Assembly (NCBI RefSeq): GCF_029051685.1
Contig: NZ_JAACFT010000020.1
Span: 104,421 to 168,420, forward strand
Source of the DNA: Bradyrhizobium sp. CSA207
GTDB lineage: Bacteria > Pseudomonadota > Alphaproteobacteria > Rhizobiales > Xanthobacteraceae
Length of the DNA stretch: 64,000 nt
Reading direction: 5' to 3'
The notes under the pieces were generated by a model. It was not told where the DNA came from and did not search any database. It saw nothing but the letters and a program-made list of their open reading frames with translations. Position 1 is the stretch's first letter. Every line of letters begins with the position of its first letter. Shown piece after piece: positions 35,470-42,912 of this stretch. The position numbers and the translations under genes were made by a program.

Positions 35470-36581
35470 CGCTCGATCGCCAGTTTCGCCGGCACAGCAC
35501 GTTCGGCGCGGATCCAGGCGACCGTCAGCTCCCAGACTACAGACAGAATGATAGGTCCGATGAAGAGACCGATTATACCGTGGAAGAGAGTGCCCCCGAT
35601 CACCCCGATTAGAATGACGAGCGCCGGCGTCGTCAGGCCGCGCCCCATGACAAGCGGTTTCAGGATGTTATCGAGCACCGATACGATCACGAGAAACACC
35701 GTCAGGAGCAGCGCGATCGGAAATTCCTTGTCGGTCCAGATCCAGATGATGACCGGCAGGATGATGATCGTTCCGCCGATCTGCACGATGGACAGCAACA
35801 GCACCACGAACGCCAGAAGGCCCGCGCTGGCAATGCCGGCCAGCTTGAAGCCGATACCGGCCAGCAAAGCTTGGATGATAGCGACGCCGATCACGCCTTG
35901 GGCCACCGCGCGGATGGTAGCCCCCGCCAGGTCCAGAAAGTGCTCGCTCTGGTCCGGCACGATGCGCGACAGAAAGCTGCGCCCTGCCGCCACGAGCTGA
36001 GGTCCATACGGAAACAGCACCCCGGCTACCGCCACCGACAGCAGAAACTTGACCGTTCCCACGCCGGCATTGCCGGCAAATCCAAGTAAGGTCGCCGCGA
36101 ACGGCTTCAGGTAGGGCACGACGGCGCGCAAAAGCGAACGGAGATTGGTCGTCGCCTGATCCCAGAGATCGAAGAGCTGAGGCCCCACGATGGGCCACTC
36201 CTTAAGTGACTGCGGCGGCGAGGGAACATGCAGTTCACCAGCCGTCATTTGTGCGGCAATTTCTGTAATCCCGTCGACCGCGCCCATGCCGAGCCACGTC
36301 GCGGGTCCGATCACGACCGCGAGATTGACGAGAGTGAGGATCGTCGCTGCGAGCTTCGGTCGTCCACCGAAAATGTCACAGAGGCGCCGAAACACCGGGT
36401 TCAGCGCAGCGGCGAGCACGACACTCCAGGCCAATATGGGCACGAATGGACGGACAAGGAGTAGCGCCCAGACGAGCAACAGCCCCAGCAATCCGAGCCG
36501 GACTAAAAGCTGGATGATCTCGTCTCCGGAGACGATCTGGCGGAGTGTTTTCACGGACGCGCCTTCAGTCATGCCGCGCAT
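35466..36581 (-). CDS. AI-2E/PerM-family transporter
   Basis: A 371-residue permease of the AI-2 exporter (PerM, UPF0118) family with about eight membrane helices. Landmarks: FVPILAWSVVLAAALNPVFR near the N-terminus, LLSIVQIGGTIIILPVIIWI, DNILKPLVMGRGLTTPALVI and GTLFHGIIGLFIGPIILSVV at the end. Substrates of most members are unproven. ATG 36581 is close to the FixK-type box (37 bases), so GTG 36554, preceded by GAAGG, may be the true start. It lies between two operons of the island and is probably transcribed alone. Confidence 0.87.
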   Translation of the reverse strand: MRGMTEGASVKTLRQIVSGDEIIQLLVRLGLLGLLLVWALLLVRPFVPILAWSVVLAAALNPVFRRLCDIFGGRPKLAATILTLVNLAVVIGPATWLGMGAVDGITEIAAQMTAGELHVPSPPQSLKEWPIVGPQLFDLWDQATTNLRSLLRAVVPYLKPFAATLLGFAGNAGVGTVKFLLSVAVAGVLFPYGPQLVAAGRSFLSRIVPDQSEHFLDLAGATIRAVAQGVIGVAIIQALLAGIGFKLAGIASAGLLAFVVLLLSIVQIGGTIIILPVIIWIWTDKEFPIALLLTVFLVIVSVLDNILKPLVMGRGLTTPALVILIGVIGGTLFHGIIGLFIGPIILSVVWELTVAWIRAERAVPAKLAIER

Positions 36582-36618
36582 GCTGTGGCGAGCTAGCCCC
36601 TGCTCTCGCTCAGCGGGC

Positions 36619-36632
36619 TTGATCCAGATCAA
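36619..36632. promoter_or_regulatory. FNR/FixK-type box (perfect)
   Basis: TTGATCCAGATCAA, exact site, 37-64 bases upstream of the AI-2E-type transporter start (minus strand) and just after the end of the HD-domain gene. Confidence 0.72.
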
Positions 36633-36647
36633 GCCGCGGCGGCTCTT

Positions 36648-37493
36648 CTAGGGCTGAGGTCCGGACAAGTTCAGCTCACGCTCCGCCCGAAACACGTTAC
36701 CGTAGAGACTCGATATCCATTGCCGGCCGCGGGACGTCACGTTGAGGTAGCGTATCGCGGGCTGGATTTGAGGGGCGACGTTGCTCCAATAGAAATGCGG
36801 ATATTTGTAGACGATGTCCGCCGGCGTCGCGTAGCCCAAGGTCTTGTTGAGTCCGATCTCTTCGAATTCGTAGAACAGCGCGTTCGACTTCTTCAGATAG
36901 TTCGGATCGCCGAGCTGACCGATGAGATCGGCGGCGCGCAACAGCAATCCTTCCTCTTCGATGAGGCTATCATTGGAGGACATCATATAAGGAAATCGGG
37001 TATATTCGATCGCCCGAGCTACCCGGTCCGCATCCAGCTGCTCGACAGAATCCAGCCGCTCCAGCACGAACAGTTTTGACCGATCGACATGGTATGGCGC
37101 GAGAGCCGCATCGGACGATCCTCGCGGCAGACGAACGGTGCCGCCGGTCACGTCGGCTATGAACAGCTCGTCCTCGTCGCCTTGAACGACGCCGCGCACA
37201 TATCCGATGTCATGAGCAAGGCACGCCAGAATGAAATTCGCATAATCGTTTGCCGTGGTGGGCCGCAGAAGCGCGCGCCCTGTCAGAATATCATGCCCGG
37301 CAAGTGTCACGAGCAACGTATGCTCGATGTTGTGATAGAGGGCATCGCTATTGCCGATGCACTCCATGGTGAGCTTGGCCGCGAACGGAAGCAGTTCGGT
37401 CAGACCGGCATGCGAGGCACCAAACCGGTCCTTGGTTTCTGTCGCCAGAAAAGTGCCCAGAGCTTGCGATACCAGTTCCGGAACCGTGATCAT
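36648..37493 (-). CDS. HD-domain metal-dependent phosphohydrolase
   Basis: A 281-residue protein with the HD signature: YHNIEHTLLVTLAGHDILTG supplies the first histidines, and CLAHDIGYVRGVVQGDED the His-Asp pair. A later Asp lies in LLRAADLIGQLGDPNY. HD proteins cleave phosphate esters, including cyclic and alarmone nucleotides; the substrate here cannot be told. The family often appears as a stand-alone protein in Bradyrhizobium-type genomes. Its start is 128 bases from a perfect FixK-type box at 37621, shared with the divergent GNAT gene. Confidence 0.82.
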   Translation of the reverse strand: MITVPELVSQALGTFLATETKDRFGASHAGLTELLPFAAKLTMECIGNSDALYHNIEHTLLVTLAGHDILTGRALLRPTTANDYANFILACLAHDIGYVRGVVQGDEDELFIADVTGGTVRLPRGSSDAALAPYHVDRSKLFVLERLDSVEQLDADRVARAIEYTRFPYMMSSNDSLIEEEGLLLRAADLIGQLGDPNYLKKSNALFYEFEEIGLNKTLGYATPADIVYKYPHFYWSNVAPQIQPAIRYLNVTSRGRQWISSLYGNVFRAERELNLSGPQP

Positions 37494-37620
37494 CGGGTCG
37501 CTCCACTACGGCACCGTGGACGATATGCAGATCAAGCCAGGACTCTCCGCGATCCCGTCTGCACAGGTCAAGGTGCACGGCGCCAACAACCAGCATAGTT
37601 GCCGCTTCCGCGCCGGACCC

Positions 37621-37634
37621 TTGATGCAGATCAA
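37621..37634. promoter_or_regulatory. FNR/FixK-type box (perfect)
   Basis: TTGATGCAGATCAA, exact, lies between the HD-domain gene (start 37493, minus) and the GNAT gene (start 37713, plus). Distance to the GNAT start (79 bases) fits activation of that gene best. Confidence 0.72.
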
Positions 37635-37712
37635 GCAGCTGCAACCAACTGGACGCCTCATGGGCGGAGCGCGGCCAATTGCATTTTCCGGCCTCCAAAG
37701 ACAAGAGCGCTC

Positions 37713-38246
37713 ATGTCGGACACCGCCAAATACAGCGCAACAGAGCACTTGCGGGACGGCAGCCCGGTCGAAATCCGGGCGCTGCGGCCGGCAGACGAGG
37801 CCGACATGCTAACCGCGCTGGACCAGACAAGTGCGCAGTCGTTGCAGCGCCGGTTCTTCGCGATGAAGCGTCATTTCTCGAGCAAGGAGCGCGCCTTCTT
37901 CATGGACGTCGACTTCAGCGATCACGTCGCCCTGGTGGTGCTCGCGGAGCAGGCCGGCCGGCAAATCATCGTCGGCGGCGGACGATACGTCGTGTTCGAG
38001 CCTGGGCGGGCCGAGATGGCTTTCGTCGTCATCGATGCCTGGCAGGGACGAGGCGTCGGCTCCATCCTGATGGATCATCTCGGCAGGATTGCCACCGACG
38101 CGGGATTGCACGAGCTCACGGCGGAGGTCCTGCCCGAGAACAGGTCAATGCTGGCGGTATTCGGCAAGTTCGGGTTCAGGCCGGCCGCGCGTCACGACCC
38201 ACACACGATCCATCTGGTGCGACGTCTCGGGCAAGGGAGTGCGTGA
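37713..38246 (+). CDS. GNAT-family N-acetyltransferase
   Basis: A 177-residue acetyltransferase. The acetyl-CoA-binding turn is in VIDAWQGRGVGSILMDHLGR (Q-x-x-G-x-G). The N-terminal block SPVEIRALRPADEADMLTAL and the late VLPENRSMLAVFGKFGFRPA (N and F residues of motif B) are typical. Proteins of this layout often modify other proteins, such as acetyl-CoA synthetase in the Pat family, but this one is short and has no regulatory domain. Start ATG 37713 chosen from domain boundaries. It is 79 bases behind a perfect FixK-type box. Confidence 0.85.
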   Translation: MSDTAKYSATEHLRDGSPVEIRALRPADEADMLTALDQTSAQSLQRRFFAMKRHFSSKERAFFMDVDFSDHVALVVLAEQAGRQIIVGGGRYVVFEPGRAEMAFVVIDAWQGRGVGSILMDHLGRIATDAGLHELTAEVLPENRSMLAVFGKFGFRPAARHDPHTIHLVRRLGQGSA

Positions 38247-38281
38247 CCGTCCCGAGCCGCTCACAGCTCCATCCTCGCTCG

Positions 38282-38295
38282 TTGATTCAAATCAA
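38282..38295. promoter_or_regulatory. FNR/FixK-type box (perfect)
   Basis: TTGATTCAAATCAA, exact site, 111 bases before the Gly/Tyr-rich exported protein gene at 38406. Confidence 0.7.
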
Positions 38296-38405
38296 AGCTG
38301 GTTCGGTAACGACCGCAAACATTTCACGTGCACACTCATGCCGCCGGCGCGACGGAAATCCTTCCCTCGCCGGTCAGTCGATATTTCACCCAGGCGGAGG
38401 ACGTT

Positions 38406-38888
38406 ATGAGGTTCGTCAAAGTAGCATTTGCAGCAATCCTTACTGCCGCTGGCACGATGATTTCTGTACCCGAAAGCGAAGCTGCGCCGTTGCCCACCAA
38501 CGTCGGCGCAATGAGAGCCGCGCTCGATAACGACGTGGTGAAAGTGCGCTATGGTGGCTGGGGTTATCGCGGCGGATGGGGCGGAGGCTACCGCGGAGCG
38601 GGATTGGGCTATCGTGGTTTGAGTTATCGTGGCGTCGGATATGGCTACAGAGGTTATGGATATCGAGGCTATGGCTACCGCGGCTTGGGCGCCGGCGCTG
38701 CCGTCGTCGGCGGCGCGATCGCAAGCTCGGGCTACTATGGTGCGTATCCCTACTACGATGGCGGATACGCCTCTTACGGCGGAGAATACGGCTACGATTA
38801 TTGCCCGCCCAATACGTACAGCGCCTACGGCAGCTATGGCGGTTACGACGGCTACTACGCGAGGCGAAGCTATTATTCCGGCTGGTAG
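38406..38888 (+). CDS. Exported Gly/Tyr-rich repeat protein
   Basis: A 160-residue exported protein. A signal peptide (FAAILTAAGTMISVPESEAA) is followed by tandem YRG/GYRGYG repeats at about residues 46-95 (GWGYRGGWGGGYRGAG and similar), a short hydrophobic stretch (AGAAVVGGAIASSG) and a Tyr/Gly tail with one cysteine (YDYCPPNTYS). Such low-complexity proteins occur in rhizobia as unnamed envelope or stress proteins. GGAGG lies 5 bases before the ATG. The FixK-type box upstream suggests oxygen-linked expression. Confidence 0.75.
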   Translation: MRFVKVAFAAILTAAGTMISVPESEAAPLPTNVGAMRAALDNDVVKVRYGGWGYRGGWGGGYRGAGLGYRGLSYRGVGYGYRGYGYRGYGYRGLGAGAAVVGGAIASSGYYGAYPYYDGGYASYGGEYGYDYCPPNTYSAYGSYGGYDGYYARRSYYSGW

Positions 38889-38948
38889 ATCCGAGTCCGT
38901 AACCTCCTACGCGTGCGAGCGCCGGGAGCGCGAGCGCTCACACCTACG

Positions 38949-38962
38949 TTGATCTGGATCAA
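38949..38962. promoter_or_regulatory. FNR/FixK-type box (perfect)
   Basis: TTGATCTGGATCAA, exact site, 53 bases before the small exported protein gene at 39015. Confidence 0.75.
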
Positions 38963-39014
38963 CTCGCAGATGGAGCACTGTTCTCGAGTACGGCTCCAAA
39001 CGGAGGAGACCAAA

Positions 39015-39254
39015 ATGAAGCCATCTATCGGACTAGCGGCTGCATTGGTGACAATCGGATTCGTGTTCGCGAGTCCCCACAGCGCCAACGCCGTCGTATA
39101 CTGCCAATACGTGGACTATCCCGCGAATTGCGTCGCGAGACCGGGCGTCGTCTTGGGCGCGCGTCCCGTTGCTCGCGCTGCTGCACGCGAGGCAGTGCGG
39201 CCCGGCACTCCGGCTAATCGTGGTGGTCCGGTCGATCGCGTCGGCAGGCGCTGA
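39015..39254 (+). CDS. Small exported protein
   Basis: A 79-residue product: signal peptide (GLAAALVTIGFVFASPHSAN AVV region), a short segment with two cysteines (YCQYVDYPANCVARPGVVLG) and an Arg/Ala/Gly/Pro-rich tail. GGAG lies 6 bases before the ATG. I know of similar unnamed Bradyrhizobium proteins, no function. A perfect FixK-type box is 53 bases upstream, the position expected for direct activation, and a hairpin terminator follows. Confidence 0.7.
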   Translation: MKPSIGLAAALVTIGFVFASPHSANAVVYCQYVDYPANCVARPGVVLGARPVARAAAREAVRPGTPANRGGPVDRVGRR

Positions 39255-39286
39255 TCAGCTTGCCGCGACAACGTCGCGGAAAATGA

Positions 39287-39308
39287 GGGCCGGCGTTGCC
39301 GCCGGCCC
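39287..39308. terminator. Convergent hairpin terminator
   Basis: GGGCCGGC, a 6-base loop, then GCCGGCCC. It sits between the stop of the small exported protein gene (plus) and the stop of the porin-like gene (minus) and can serve both strands. Confidence 0.6.
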
Positions 39309-39332
39309 CTGAAGAAGCCAGATACGGAGAGA

Positions 39333-40088
39333 TCAGTACTTTGCGACGACCTGGTTGCCCCAACCGAAGCGGTAGTTGAAGCGCAGCGTGACCATGTCCA
39401 CGTCCTGCGTGATCCGGTCATTCACAAAAGCGGCAAGTCGCGGATCAGCGACCGTGAACGAATTATTCCGGTGCCCCATGAACAAATGGTCGTATTCGAT
39501 GCCCACCGACCAATTCGGGGTGAAGCCATACTCGAATCCAACACCAATGACACCACCCCAGCGGGTTGCGCTTTGCGCAGCGAGCTCGGCGCCGGATGCA
39601 GTATCAAGGACGCTGAGGCGGTTGTCCGTCACCGCCGCGCCACCCTTCACGTAGAGCAGTGACGCATTCCAGGCGTAGCCGATTTGGCCGGTGAAGAGGC
39701 CGATGGCACTCGTTTTGGTGCGAGTGGAGAGCGAAGGATCGATGAGGCTAACGCGCTGGTTGCTGAGATCCGCCCAATCGCCCTGAGCTTCCAGACCAAA
39801 CACCCACTGGCTGGCTTGCCATCGATAACCAAGCTGGCCACCGATGACGCCACCGGATCGATCGCGGCAGCCGGAAGCGACGGCTACGCCAGCCGCGTCA
39901 AGGAAATCCACGCAGTTGTGGTTCTGCGCCCAACCACCATTGCCGCCAATATAGAACCCGGTCCAATTGTAGATCGGAGCGATCATCGGCGCCGGCGGCG
40001 GCGCCTTCACGGCCATATCGGCAGCCATGGCGGGCCCCACGGCGCCCAATGCCACCAGACAAACGGTTGTTAGCAGAAGCCTTTTCAT
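39333..40088 (-). CDS. Outer-membrane beta-barrel protein (Omp25/Omp31-like)
   Basis: A 251-residue porin-family protein. Signal peptide LTTVCLVALGAVGPAMAADM is followed by the typical rhizobial opening APIYNWTGFYIGGNGGWAQN, then amphipathic strands such as VIGGQLGYRWQASQWVFGLE, LFTGQIGYAWNASLLYVKGG and VGIEYDHLFMGHR, ending VTLRFNYRFGWGNQVVAKY. Two cysteines (NHNCVDF, ASGCRDR) form a likely surface loop. ATG 40088 matches the signal peptide. These eight-stranded barrels are abundant outer-membrane proteins. It is transcribed alone and no FixK-type box lies before it. Confidence 0.9.
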   Translation of the reverse strand: MKRLLLTTVCLVALGAVGPAMAADMAVKAPPPAPMIAPIYNWTGFYIGGNGGWAQNHNCVDFLDAAGVAVASGCRDRSGGVIGGQLGYRWQASQWVFGLEAQGDWADLSNQRVSLIDPSLSTRTKTSAIGLFTGQIGYAWNASLLYVKGGAAVTDNRLSVLDTASGAELAAQSATRWGGVIGVGFEYGFTPNWSVGIEYDHLFMGHRNNSFTVADPRLAAFVNDRITQDVDMVTLRFNYRFGWGNQVVAKY

Positions 40089-40350
40089 CGTGCTTTCTCC
40101 TTGCCGGCCGCCTCTGACTGGTCGAAACGGCGGGTTTGTTGCAATGCAATGATTCCCCAACTTCCGGCTGAACTCTACGGGCGAGGGTGCAATCTCCGCG
40201 TGCCAAAATGGCAACACCCCAAGACATTTCGTACCCGAGCCGATCTCTCTCGCTGGCGAAGCCCTCAATGATTTCGCCTGGTGTCCGAATGGAGGAAAGC
40301 CGTCTGCCGCCGGAGTTCGCTTCTTGGCATCGGCAACAAATCGGTGGTGA

Positions 40351-40632
40351 TCACGACCCTTTTTCCGGGTCGCGCTTGTCCTCGCGACCAGCAACCTCCC
40401 CGCCTTGGTCTTGCGCGATCCAGAACGGGATGTCGCTCGAGGGAATCAGCCGTCGGGGCAAAAAGGGATTGAGCGTGCCTGCGAACACGATCAATCCCTC
40501 ATTGAATTTCTCTCGCGCGAAAGTCCGTGCCTCGGCTTCGCTCTCGAATGTGCGCGTCTCCCGGGGACTTCGCCGCTTCGGCAAGGTCCCACGCTTGTGC
40601 ACCTCGAACGTGACGTACCAGGTCTGCGGCAT
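40351..40632 (-). CDS. Small conserved hypothetical protein
   Basis: A 93-residue protein beginning MPQTWYVTFEVHKRGTLPKR, with a charged middle (TRTFESEAEARTFAREKFNE) and NPFLPRRLIPSSDIPFWIAQ. I recognise this as a small protein common in Bradyrhizobium genomes, without known function. No signal peptide or membrane helix. It stands alone between the porin gene and a frameshifted exported gene. Confidence 0.65.
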   Translation of the reverse strand: MPQTWYVTFEVHKRGTLPKRRSPRETRTFESEAEARTFAREKFNEGLIVFAGTLNPFLPRRLIPSSDIPFWIAQDQGGEVAGREDKRDPEKGS

Positions 40633-40704
40633 CCGCCAGCTTCCGAATCGCGATCAAGCGGACATCTGTCGACCATCAATGACCAGTGAGATCATGTTGG
40701 TGTC

Positions 40705-40961
40705 CTAGTAGCGCCGCTCTTGGCTGCGCTCCATGCGTCCTTCACCCCTCTCCTCGCGCCGTTCGGTCCGTCCCGTGCGCCGCTCATGGCGCCGCTCGTG
40801 GCGCGCTCCCCGCCTCTCCTGGCGTCGTTCCATGCCGACCGTCTGCGCCTGCGCTTGTGCTCCGAACAGGAACGTGCCGGATGTCGCCATTCCAAAGGCA
40901 GCTGCAGCAACGAAAGAGCGTCGCGACGCGCGAGTCGTTCAAACTTTGGCGTTTCACTCAT
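40705..40961 (-). pseudogene. Arg/Glu-rich exported protein gene with a frameshift
   Basis: ATG 40961, with GGGAG upstream, starts MSETPKFERLARR and then leaves frame. A signal peptide with twin arginine (RRSFVAAAAFGMATSGTFLF) and an Arg/Glu-rich mature part (MERRQERRGARHERRHERRT) continue in a second frame to a TAG at 40705. A single-base change near 40930 would join them into about 85 residues. Either decay or sequence error. A near-perfect FixK-type box is 58 bases upstream. Confidence 0.55.
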
Positions 40962-41018
40962 GTCAGTGACTCCCGATCTTGAGGACGTTTCAGTAGACAA
41001 CGCCTCGACGTGCATTCG

Positions 41019-41032
41019 TTGATCAGTGTCAA
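41019..41032. promoter_or_regulatory. FNR/FixK-type box (one mismatch)
   Basis: TTGATCAGTGTCAA deviates in one position (GTCAA). It lies 58 bases upstream of the Arg/Glu-rich exported protein gene (minus strand). Confidence 0.6.
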
Positions 41033-41073
41033 CGGTGTTCGCCCCACGCTAAAGACGCAACGACCGGAGACTC

Positions 41074-41508
41074 TCACCACACCTGGTTGCCGAACCAGCC
41101 GTACTGCGGCGGCCGTGCGACGAGCCGGACACGTCTTTCGATGTGCCTCCTCGCAATTTTGTTTTGACGCTGCGGCTTCGCTTCAGCCTTTGTCGACTGA
41201 CGCACTCGCAGCCGTTCGGCATCGAGCGGTCCAAGCTGAGCAAATGCCTCGCGCACGCGCGTCGGTGGGAAGTCGGCGCCCGGCGGGGCACCAAGCTCGA
41301 CCTTAGCGATGTCAGTCGCGACGATCGTGGGCTGGCTGGTGTCGAGAACGACCCGCTCAGGCAATTTCCAATCAGAATGAATGCGGATAGTGCCGGAGCG
41401 CCCAGCTCCACCGCGTATGGCAGGCCGATCCGGGACAGAGGCATCCGCAACGAAGAACAGCGCGAGCAACGCACCGCCGACATAGAACAGATATCGTGAG
41501 ATGGGCAT
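41074..41508 (-). CDS. Membrane-anchored hypothetical protein
   Basis: A 144-residue protein with one N-terminal membrane segment or signal anchor (PISRYLFYVGGALLALFFVA) and a basic periplasmic part: TIRIHSDWKLPERVVLDTSQ, DIAKVELGAPPGADF, and a C-terminal QYGWFGNQVW. ATG 41508 is placed just before the membrane segment. It resembles unnamed exported rhizobial proteins. A degenerate box at 41741 is more than 230 bases away and may be unrelated. Confidence 0.65.
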   Translation of the reverse strand: MPISRYLFYVGGALLALFFVADASVPDRPAIRGGAGRSGTIRIHSDWKLPERVVLDTSQPTIVATDIAKVELGAPPGADFPPTRVREAFAQLGPLDAERLRVRQSTKAEAKPQRQNKIARRHIERRVRLVARPPQYGWFGNQVW

Positions 41509-41740
41509 TGTCGGTGCCATCGCCGCCACAGATTTTCGTCTGGCGAGCAACGGGCGACGGCGGCAAAATTGGCGAAGCAATGCAACCTGCATGGGCGTGG
41601 TTGCCTAAACCGAACCGCCGTTGCATCCGCTGCGGCGTGACTCTGGTGAAGCACTTGCTGAAGCTTGCTCGGCGCTCCGTTCGGCACGCGCTCGCACGCT
41701 GCAGCAGCCCAATATTCATCGCATTCCAGCGCGGCTTCGC

Positions 41741-41754
41741 TTGAGCCAGATCAA
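41741..41754. promoter_or_regulatory. FNR/FixK-like box, degenerate
   Basis: TTGAGCCAGATCAA keeps nine of ten conserved positions (TTGAG for TTGAT). It is 233 bases before the gene at 41508 and 161 bases before the gene at 41915, farther than usual, so function is doubtful. Confidence 0.35.
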
Positions 41755-41914
41755 CGAATTGAGTTTTCGCAACATCGCCTCGCGTAGTGTTGCACGGCTT
41801 GGTGAGTGCCAGTGACATGCCCCTTGGTACAATGACCACGAGGGCAATTGCAGGATCGTGCTGCGCGGGATAGAACTCTCATCGCCTACATCGAGCTTCT
41901 GGCAGGGAGGGCCG

Positions 41915-42190
41915 ATGGTGAGTCAGTTCGAGCTGAGTTCGCGCGCAGCACTTTGCCGGCAGCTTGCAAGCCAGGATGCGGCAAACCAAACTGTCTGGAT
42001 GGCCGAGGCAAGAAGCTGGTCACGCCTGGCCGCCGAGACGCTTCATGACGAGCACGAATTGAAAAGCGGCATCGTTGCCAGGTTCTTCTTCGCGTTCAGG
42101 GTCGCGGCGAAACACAGGCCTACGAACCGCCCGGCAGAGATGATAGAGATGATGAAGAGCGGCGCCTCAATAAGCCGCTCATCGCTCTAA
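41915..42190 (+). CDS. Small hypothetical protein
   Basis: A 91-residue protein starting MVSQFELSSRAALCRQLASQ with VWMAEARSWSRLAAETLHDE. The first 50 residues match a small protein pattern I know from Bradyrhizobium; the tail (FFFAFRVAAKHRPTNRP) looks less conserved and may have shifted. GGGAGGG precedes the ATG. CCTTGGTACAATG lies about 95 bases upstream. Function unknown. Confidence 0.6.
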   Translation: MVSQFELSSRAALCRQLASQDAANQTVWMAEARSWSRLAAETLHDEHELKSGIVARFFFAFRVAAKHRPTNRPAEMIEMMKSGASISRSSL

Positions 42191-42229
42191 GCTACGCTCA
42201 AGTGGCCGGCGGCTGTGCGGAAGAGAAGC

Positions 42230-42402
42230 ATGACCTATGTTCTAATTGTCGTCAGCTGGCTCGGCGTTGCTAATAGCCCGTGATATCGACGCAAGAATTC
42301 TCGAGCGCGGAGCGTTGCGAAACAGCCCGGACGGCCCTGATGGAATACGCGAAGGCACGCAGCACCGACGAGACGCTGAGGCCCCTCTGCGTGCAGAAGT
42401 AA
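42230..42402 (+). pseudogene. Short exported-type small protein gene with a frameshift
   Basis: ATG 42230, after GGAAGAG, reads MTYVLIVVSWLGVANSP and stops. One base off, the sequence goes on as VISTQEFSSAERCETARTAL then MEYAKARSTDETLRPLCVQK to a TAA at 42402. Together they make a 57-residue protein of a type I recognise: a hydrophobic start, a TQEF motif and two Cys. A missing G in AGCCCGTGAT would explain the break. Too short to be noticed by length filters. Confidence 0.5.
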
Positions 42403-42497
42403 AAGAGCCGAGCGGACTGACGCGTGTGCCCGAATTCGGCTGAAAGCGTCTTCGCGCTTCGCCGACGCTTACCAGCTGCGCGATTTTCTTCGGTTCT

Positions 42498-42511
42498 TTG
42501 ACCTTAATCAA
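42498..42511. promoter_or_regulatory. FNR/FixK-type box (one mismatch)
   Basis: TTGACCTTAATCAA deviates at one conserved base (TTGAC). It is 60 bases before the small exported protein gene at 42571, the usual activation distance in this island. Confidence 0.5.
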
Positions 42512-42570
42512 TGGTCCCATCACCGGTCCATGGAGCGATCCAAATTCACTCTCACAGGACGGAGACTATC

Positions 42571-42846
42571 ATGAAGCGTGGCATGCTCACAAAATTATCA
42601 CTCGCGGTTGCCGTGGTCGCCCTCGGAGTGTCTGGTTCAATTGGCTGGTCGACCGACGAAGGCCTTTCGCTCTCGCTAAGCCGGGCAGAAGCACGGGTCG
42701 GGCGGCCCTTGACACCCGTGTCAGTCGCGGGCGTTGCACGCCGCACCACCAGACGTGCGGTCGTAGGCGGCGCGGCCGTCGGCGCGGCCGCGGCCGGCAC
42801 GGCATGCGTCCGCGTTCTGGTCAACGGCAGCTATGTCTGCCGCTGA
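42571..42846 (+). CDS. Small exported protein with Gly/Ala-rich helix
   Basis: A 91-residue protein. An N-terminal signal segment (LTKLSLAVAVVALGVSGSIG) is followed by SRAEARVGRPLTPVSVAGVA, a twin RR and a Gly/Ala helix (AVVGGAAVGAAAAGTACVRV) with two Cys at the end (ACVRVLVNGSYVCR). Such proteins recur in Bradyrhizobium; no function known. GGAG lies 7 bases before the ATG. It is followed by a strong inverted repeat. Confidence 0.7.
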   Translation: MKRGMLTKLSLAVAVVALGVSGSIGWSTDEGLSLSLSRAEARVGRPLTPVSVAGVARRTTRRAVVGGAAVGAAAAGTACVRVLVNGSYVCR

Positions 42847-42866
42847 TAGCTGTCGTTGCCAGCTCT

Positions 42867-42912
42867 GAACACCGCATCCTGCCGGATGATGTTCCTGCAG
42901 GATGCGCTGTTC
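42867..42912 (+). terminator. Long inverted repeat, likely terminator
   Basis: GAACACCGCATCCTGC pairs with GCAGGATGCGCTGTTC (15 of 16 positions) around a 14-base loop, 20 bases after the small exported protein stop. There is no T run, so it may stabilise the mRNA end rather than terminate. Confidence 0.5.

Noticed and set aside
37518..37534. Sequence GATATGCAGATCAA as a second FixK box near the HD gene
   Set aside because: Only the right half site matches; the left half keeps two of five bases.
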